A DNA stretch of 64,000 nucleotides, from positions 682,001 through 746,000 of the forward strand of contig CP099420.1 in assembly GCA_024114885.1 (NCBI GenBank). Reading direction: 5' to 3'. The translations under genes and the position numbers were made by a program. Origin of the DNA: Septoria linicola (Eukaryota > Ascomycota > Dothideomycetes > Mycosphaerellales > Mycosphaerellaceae). The first letter of the stretch is position 1; every line of letters starts with the position of its first letter. A model generated the notes under the pieces. That model had not been told where the DNA came from. It made no database searches and was given only the letters and a program-made list of their open reading frames with translations. Below, one piece after another: positions 59,214 to 64,000 of the stretch.

Positions 59214-61049
59214 ATGCGACACAGGACGCCAGCCAAACAAGACTCGCCGCAAGGTGGAGCTGAAGACCCCAGCTGCTCCACGAAACTATCACATCCTGGA
59301 GAGACGAGGCAATGTTTGAAGTGTGGCAGTCACAAGGTTCTTGCTGGGCTTTCTGGTGACAATGAGGACGACTCGTGCTGTTACAAGTGTCTGTACTTGC
59401 TGCATTGCAAGGATAGCCGCGAAAGTTCTCCGAGCATCGCGACGCCAGATGATGCTGCAGCAACAACTAAGACTGTGGAGCGAAATAGTGCCAGCCAAAG
59501 TCGTGACGGTACTCCAACTACGCTCAAACGAAAGGCCAGTGTCATCGGAACCGAGAGTGCGCCAGCAGCTAAGCATTCGCGTTCGATCGCCGAGTCGGCC
59601 AAGGGAAGTGAGAGTGGCGCAGTACGACCAGTACCAGACGAGGAAATACTTCGCTCACGCCACCTGTTCCACTGCACTCACATTGCCGGTCTACCGGAAT
59701 CGGTAGTTGAGGCATACTTGGCTCTGGAACTCAAACAACACAAAATATGGCCCGGGTCGCCACAAGACCAGGACGGAGACATAGCGCACCGAATTACGCA
59801 GCGCAATGTCAAGGTTGAAATTGGAAGTTTTGGTCTGCGAGCTCTACAGTCCTGTTTCGACAATGTTCATGAGGGCATGAAGCACTTCAGTACAACATTG
59901 CTGCCAGCACTACATGCCCGGCAGAGACCTGGTGCCACTGTCGCCGCGCGGTTGATTCCTGAAGGCCTGTTTTCAGACTCAACGTTCAAGCAGCTAGCAC
60001 TGATGGAGCGAGAATACTTACAGGATCCTCTGGCCTTCGTGCTTGACCTGGAGAAGAACTTCTTTCTATTGAAGAGAAATGGCATCCTGCACCACTTCTT
60101 GCACCTGGCTACAGATGATTGACCTTGCCAATACCTTCTATCTCAAGAGGACTGCCCAGGCGAATACAGCTCGGCGATGAGTGATGTCGACGCTGGGCAC
60201 GTTCGGGAGATCAAGCTCATAGTACTATATCACTTGGCAACGCGGCGAGTTGAGCAATGCAAAGAATGGCGAGACGCATGCAAGCTTGTCACACAACTGT
60301 GTCATAGAATGGGAATCCAGAAGAATGATACCGTGAGCCCAGAGCATGACCTTTTGGCGAACCTCGAGTACCTCAAGAACCCACCTAAACGGGTGCAAGA
60401 TCGCATCGACAAGATGAATCGCGTGCCATCAGATCAAGTCCACTCTTTGACCAAGGAGCTCGAACATAGAGATGGGGAGCTCCAAAGACTAGCGGCAGAC
60501 CACAAAAAGTGTGAGCAAGAGAGCAGCAGTATGTTTTTCGAAGCCAAAAGTCTTACCGCTGAATGCGAAGTTCTCAAGAAAGAGAAGGAAGACCTTGAAA
60601 AGATGCTGCTCAAAGTGCGCCGAAGCGTGATCTTCGTGCAAGCCCGCTGTCTGTTCGAGCGGTTGTCTGAAGATCATCCGGTGTACAACAAAGACGACGA
60701 ACCTGTCGCGTCAGCGAGTTCAACCGCGCACTGGAAGCGATGGGTAACGGACATGATCTCTACCCACGACAAAAAGCTTACTAAACGGCAGAAGAAGAAC
60801 CACCCATTCCACGCTCTGCTTTCTGGCGAACCAGTATTCCGCAGCGCTACAGAGCTGCGGGATTGGATGTCAACCCTGTACGGCAGCTCCAGCGATGCCG
60901 TTCACAACATTGACATATCAGACTTTCAGATTGACGAGGAAACGGTTCCAAACCGGTGGGAGAGAGAACTGTTGTTGGCTATGGTGCCAGAGAACTTCAA
61001 TGGTGGCAAAGTCAACATCACGCAGGAGAAGAATCGGTACATGCGGTAG
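59214..61049 (+). pseudogene. Zinc-finger family protein, paralogue 1, with in-frame TGA
   Basis: From ATG 59214 one frame of 612 codons runs to TAG at 61047-61049, interrupted only by TGA 60120-60122. It is paralogous along its whole length to the next gene: an N-terminal C-x2-C pair set (QCLKCGSHK, CCYKCLYLL), a basic Arg/Lys patch (LKRKASV, AAKHSRS), a helical middle (HFSTTLLPAL against RFVNIFLPTL), and the C-terminal block TAHWKRWVTDM with NHPFHALLSGE against TAKWKQWVRNE with SHPFNELLDSG. The TGA falls within an alignable stretch (HLATDD-stop-PCQYLL against HLITDGSACKRLL), so the two halves are one gene. A coiled coil (KSLTAECEVLKKEKEDLEK) lies in the second half. It lacks the C-terminal zinc knuckle of its neighbour. 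No known family was recognised. Confidence 0.7.
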
Positions 61050-61341
61050 CAGTGGCGCCGGTGGTGGTTCGACAATGAGGAGCTGTCTGAGACCTTATCG
61101 CTTACCAGTGACTGGCTGCTTTCCAAGCCTGTATTGTTCATCACTCGAGCTGCAGGCGTCGACTGTCAAGTCACTGGCGTGAAAGAGAACGAGCCTTGCA
61201 TGATTGTTCCCGGCTCTGACACTACTTATGCACATACATTACAACTTTCCCTTTCACACCTTTCCCAGTACGTGTAAGCATCTGGCTGCCACTACGCCTT
61301 TCCACTTGTTCCGAGACACTTAGTCGCTGCATGGAGGAACA

Positions 61342-63234
61342 ATGACCCAAGACATGTCGAACAGTTCCAGGTTCCGCTGTTCGACCTGTCAGATCACCAA
61401 AGCTTGGGAGTATTGCAGACTCGAGGCCGAAGAAGTCTTACACGAAGACAGACTTATCTGCTACACCTGCTACGATACGAGTCCGAGCCGCAAGAGAAAG
61501 AGAGCAGACGATGCACACGACGGCCAGCATCCGGCTAAGCGACAGACAGCGAGTGCGGCGCAGCGTGTCTGCTATCCTGATTTCTATCGACCAAGATATG
61601 CCCTTGACCACACACGCATCAAGGCCCGGCGAGAGCCTGGCTCTCGCGGCCTAGAAGACCAGAGCTTGCACTGGCGTGATGTGGAGACCGAGTGGCAAAG
61701 CTCGAGAAAGACACATGGTGAAGTCTCTCGATCACATAGCACGGAACCTGAGAGGTCGCCACAGCTTCTTCGTGATCTCGAATACTTCCCTCACGACACC
61801 GATGCCGACCCCAAGAGAATAGAGCGCTGTTTCCCCAAAGTGCTAGCCAAAGAAGAAGCACTTCATGGAAAGCTTGCGAACAGCTCTCACCTGATCAAGG
61901 GATACGGCCCTCTACACGATCTTGACTTCTCCATCTCGGACTGCGCAGGAACACTCGATCGATTCGTCAACATCTTCCTGCCGACACTGCGCTCCCAGAG
62001 CATACTTCACCGAGACCCAGGATCATGGAGCTGGGTGCGAGACTTTCTCGAGTCGAACTCAGAGCACGCTGCCCAGCGAGCGACGGTCGAATGGAAATTG
62101 AGCCAGAAGAACTTCGCGAAGCAGCTCGAAGCACACTGCACCTTGATCTTCGCAGAAGCAGTTCGTCACCAGTTCCGTCATCTCATTACAGATGGCTCCG
62201 CATGTAAGCGCTTGCTACGAGCAGAAGGCTGCCCCAGTGGTGCAGCAAGGAATGGTGATCTTCGATCGAAGAGCACAAAGTCTGATTTAGAATGGGACAC
62301 CGAGCGCATATTCGTATATGCTCGTGCGGTCGAGCTTGTCAAAGCTCATGTATTCTGGGACAGAGCATGTCGCAAACTGCTCGACTTCTGCAATGAGCAA
62401 GGACTTAAGTTCGCTGACAATGAGTCCTCCTCCATTGACGCGGTCGTCGATGCTCTTGCTCAGCTACAAAAGGATCACAAACCTTCCAATGACACTGAAA
62501 AGCTTCTAGCAGAAATGGCAATACTGCAACGACAGTTCCAACCTGTACAACTGCGAAGCGTGATCGAGAAGCTCTGTAGCAATACCACAGTTCCCGGCTC
62601 AGCAAAGCCGACTCGAACCGCGAAGTGGAAGCAGTGGGTACGAAACGAAGTCCTGACTTTACGGGAGCTTCACGAGAAGCAAGAGAAGCCGAAGAGCCAT
62701 CCATTCAATGAGCTACTTGACAGTGGCGAGTTCCAGGGACCAGACGAGCTTATTGAGGTCTTGTTGCCACTATACGCAGACTTGAGTAAGACCATCCACA
62801 ACATCTTTGAGACTGGTATCGGTGGTCCGGTGGATGAACGACGAGCGAAGATCTTGGAGGCGCTGACACCACAGAGCATCAGGACCGCAGGCAAGACTGC
62901 TGCAAGAAGTCATGTAGATCCCCATGCTGAAATGGCGAGATATTTGACCGCCATTAGCGGATGTCGACCGGCTATTGATCAGCATGCCACGAATGTGTCG
63001 ACTTCCAGCACAGTGGAGAACAAGCCGCAGCGCAGCACCAGGAGAAGCAGTCTTCAACATCGTTTAGCCGGTGCGCACAGTAACAGAAGCAAAGAGAGGG
63101 AAACTTCGCATCACCCGACTTGCTTTCGATGTGGCCGAGAAGGACACTTGGCCCACGAATGTCGATCGTGGAAACAGCAACGTGGCGATCGGAAAGCTGG
63201 TCGATGCAAGCCAACGGCGAGGAGAGGATGTTAG
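61342..63234 (+). CDS. Zinc-finger family protein, paralogue 2, with CCHC knuckle
   Basis: A single uninterrupted 630-aa frame. The N-terminus has a C-x2-C ... C-x2-C module (FRCSTCQITK, LICYTCYDTS) followed by a basic stretch (SRKRKRADD, PAKRQT) that could be a nuclear signal. The long helical middle and the block TAKWKQWVRNEVLTL are shared with paralogue 1. Near residue 594 it ends in a retroviral-type zinc knuckle (CFRCGREGHLAHEC, C-x2-C-x4-H-x4-C), which usually binds single-stranded nucleic acid. A DNA- or RNA-binding role is inferred. Gag-derived origin is possible because of the knuckle, but no protease or polymerase region is present. It lies 292 bp downstream of paralogue 1 on the same strand. 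Confidence 0.8.
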   Translation: MTQDMSNSSRFRCSTCQITKAWEYCRLEAEEVLHEDRLICYTCYDTSPSRKRKRADDAHDGQHPAKRQTASAAQRVCYPDFYRPRYALDHTRIKARREPGSRGLEDQSLHWRDVETEWQSSRKTHGEVSRSHSTEPERSPQLLRDLEYFPHDTDADPKRIERCFPKVLAKEEALHGKLANSSHLIKGYGPLHDLDFSISDCAGTLDRFVNIFLPTLRSQSILHRDPGSWSWVRDFLESNSEHAAQRATVEWKLSQKNFAKQLEAHCTLIFAEAVRHQFRHLITDGSACKRLLRAEGCPSGAARNGDLRSKSTKSDLEWDTERIFVYARAVELVKAHVFWDRACRKLLDFCNEQGLKFADNESSSIDAVVDALAQLQKDHKPSNDTEKLLAEMAILQRQFQPVQLRSVIEKLCSNTTVPGSAKPTRTAKWKQWVRNEVLTLRELHEKQEKPKSHPFNELLDSGEFQGPDELIEVLLPLYADLSKTIHNIFETGIGGPVDERRAKILEALTPQSIRTAGKTAARSHVDPHAEMARYLTAISGCRPAIDQHATNVSTSSTVENKPQRSTRRSSLQHRLAGAHSNRSKERETSHHPTCFRCGREGHLAHECRSWKQQRGDRKAGRCKPTARRGC

Positions 63235-63541
63235 TGGAGGGGTGATGTTGAGTGTGACCTGTGTCAGGGTCTGCCAAAGAAAGAGACGTTCGCACTCATA
63301 CATCAGCGCAGAGTCTGGTTCGTCGTAGACATCTGGACACACGAGTAATGAATCGAAGTACGTCCTCTCGTTCGTGACGAACACCATCCTAGAGCAGTAG
63401 ATATCGCATGTACTCTGCTCGGTGAGAGGAAAGATGATTCATGTGGTTTGGTATGCATTGTATCTTGCCCTGGTAGCGAGGCAATTCAGTTCTGCTGCAT
63501 GAACATCGCAACATTTCCGACATCGATACCACTGGCGCAAT
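63235..63541. other. Intergenic between convergent genes
   Basis: 3' flank of paralogue 2 and of the aldehyde dehydrogenase. The frame after the paralogue stop stays open for about 37 codons, including a CDLC motif; this is probably chance. Confidence 0.45.
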
Positions 63542-64000
63542 CTATGCCTTTGCAAGGTAGATACTGCGGACCTGGCACCAACCCTTGAGACCTCCCTCGC
63601 CGTTCTCACAGCCGACACCGCTGCTCTTGAAACCGCCGAATGGGACTTCCTGTTTTGACAAATCAGTGATGCACGATTACGATACCCAGAACTAGGAGGA
63701 AGGAGAAAACTTACTGGATGCTGCTGCATCATAGTATTCGTCCACACAACACCAGCCTCAACCTGTCTCGCAAGCTTCTCCACACGAGCCAAGTCCTTGC
63801 CATAAATCGTCGCACCCAAACCCCACGAAGAGTCATTAACGCGCTTGATCACATCATTGTCATCAGACCACTTGAGCAGTGGAACAATCGGTCCAAAAGG
63901 CTCCTCTTGCACGAGACGGCTGGACTCGGGAGGATTGTTGACCAGAGTCAATGGAGCAAAGAATCCCTTGCCCTCTGGGATTTTGCCGCCGGTCAAGAAA
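63542..64000 (-). CDS. Aldehyde dehydrogenase, C-terminal part (truncated by window end)
   Basis: Two exons are visible, 64000-63715 (continuing beyond the window) and 63650-63542, joined in phase with a 64-nt intron. The sequence covers the C-terminal part of the ALDH fold: VQEEPFGPIVPLLKW, SWGLGATIYGKDL, GVVWTNTMMQQHP, then EVPFGGFKSSGVG and the end GWCQVRSIYLAKA. ALDH enzymes oxidise aldehydes with NAD(P)+. The PFGP motif with its Glu and the FGGFKSSG loop are intact; the catalytic Cys is outside the window. The subfamily is not determined. Confidence 0.92.

Noticed and set aside
61050..61277. Open frame continuing past the stop of zinc-finger paralogue 1
   Set aside because: Similar open runs follow several healthy genes, the residues do not align with paralogue 2, and chance is sufficient.
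1..64000. Reassignment of a stop codon in the nuclear code
   Set aside because: Most genes end at normal TGA, TAG or TAA stops at the expected family length, so a global reassignment is not tenable.
1..64000. CRISPR array, transposase or reverse-transcriptase genes
   Set aside because: No regularly spaced repeats and no catalytic motifs of mobile elements were seen; the zinc knuckle at about 63.1 kb alone is not enough.

Overview
The window is nuclear DNA from a filamentous ascomycete, most likely a dothideomycete. The grounds are short GT-AG introns of about 45-65 nt, closely packed genes on both strands, and fungal gene families: CSN2, Atg29, Ipi3, RTA1-like, an NLP, a GH67 alpha-glucuronidase and Thr/Ser-rich surface proteins. 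I cannot name the species. Exon boundaries below were chosen by hand from splice signals, reading phase and family motifs.

Layout. 2.4-4.2 kb: CSN2 (COP9 signalosome). 5.2-6.2 kb: an RTA1-like membrane protein broken by one in-frame stop. 6.3-17.3 kb: a run rich in surface or secreted genes (a repeat-bearing GPI-type adhesin, a membrane-anchored aspartic-protease-like protein without the usual catalytic motifs, a Kre9/Knh1-like membrane protein, and a Ser/Thr-rich protein with a hydrophobic tail), interrupted by a short-chain dehydrogenase. 17.7 kb: an aberrant tRNA-Gly-like element. 18.4-26.3 kb: a PHD-finger protein, an NLP, a Ubp3/USP10-like deubiquitinase and a double-telobox Myb protein, all on the minus strand. 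26.8-29.3 kb: secreted GH67. 29.7-31.7 kb: divergent ribosomal protein genes RPS9 and RPL21. 32-33.7 kb: ATG29. 34.5-38.8 kb: small lineage-type genes in gene-poor DNA. 39.1-41.5 kb: a trypsin-like protease gene with three lesions. 42-44.6 kb: a PA-TM-RING ubiquitin ligase. 46.2-47.5 kb: an aquaporin. 48.4-52 kb: a broken hypothetical gene and a divergent pair of broken multi-Myb genes. 52.1-58.3 kb: a secreted Thr-rich protein, IPI3, a secreted SGNH esterase and RPL37. 59.2-63.2 kb: two tandem paralogues of an unrecognised zinc-finger family. 63.5-64 kb: the 3' part of an aldehyde dehydrogenase running off the window.

The most striking feature is how many otherwise well-preserved genes are interrupted by a single TAG or TGA with clear coding sequence in the same frame on both sides (5910, 40631, 47542, 48868, 51735, 60120). 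Three genes also carry small frameshifts. No such stop is TAA. Ordinary decay, RIP-like C-to-T mutation, assembly error and stop-codon recoding (for example sexual-stage A-to-I mRNA editing, which turns TAG or TGA into TGG) are all possible. RNA reads would decide.

The least familiar material is the divergent pair of multi-repeat Myb-like genes at 49.6-51.9 kb, whose N-termini look mitochondrial, and the tandem zinc-finger family at 59.2-63.2 kb. No CRISPR array, transposase or reverse transcriptase gene was seen.
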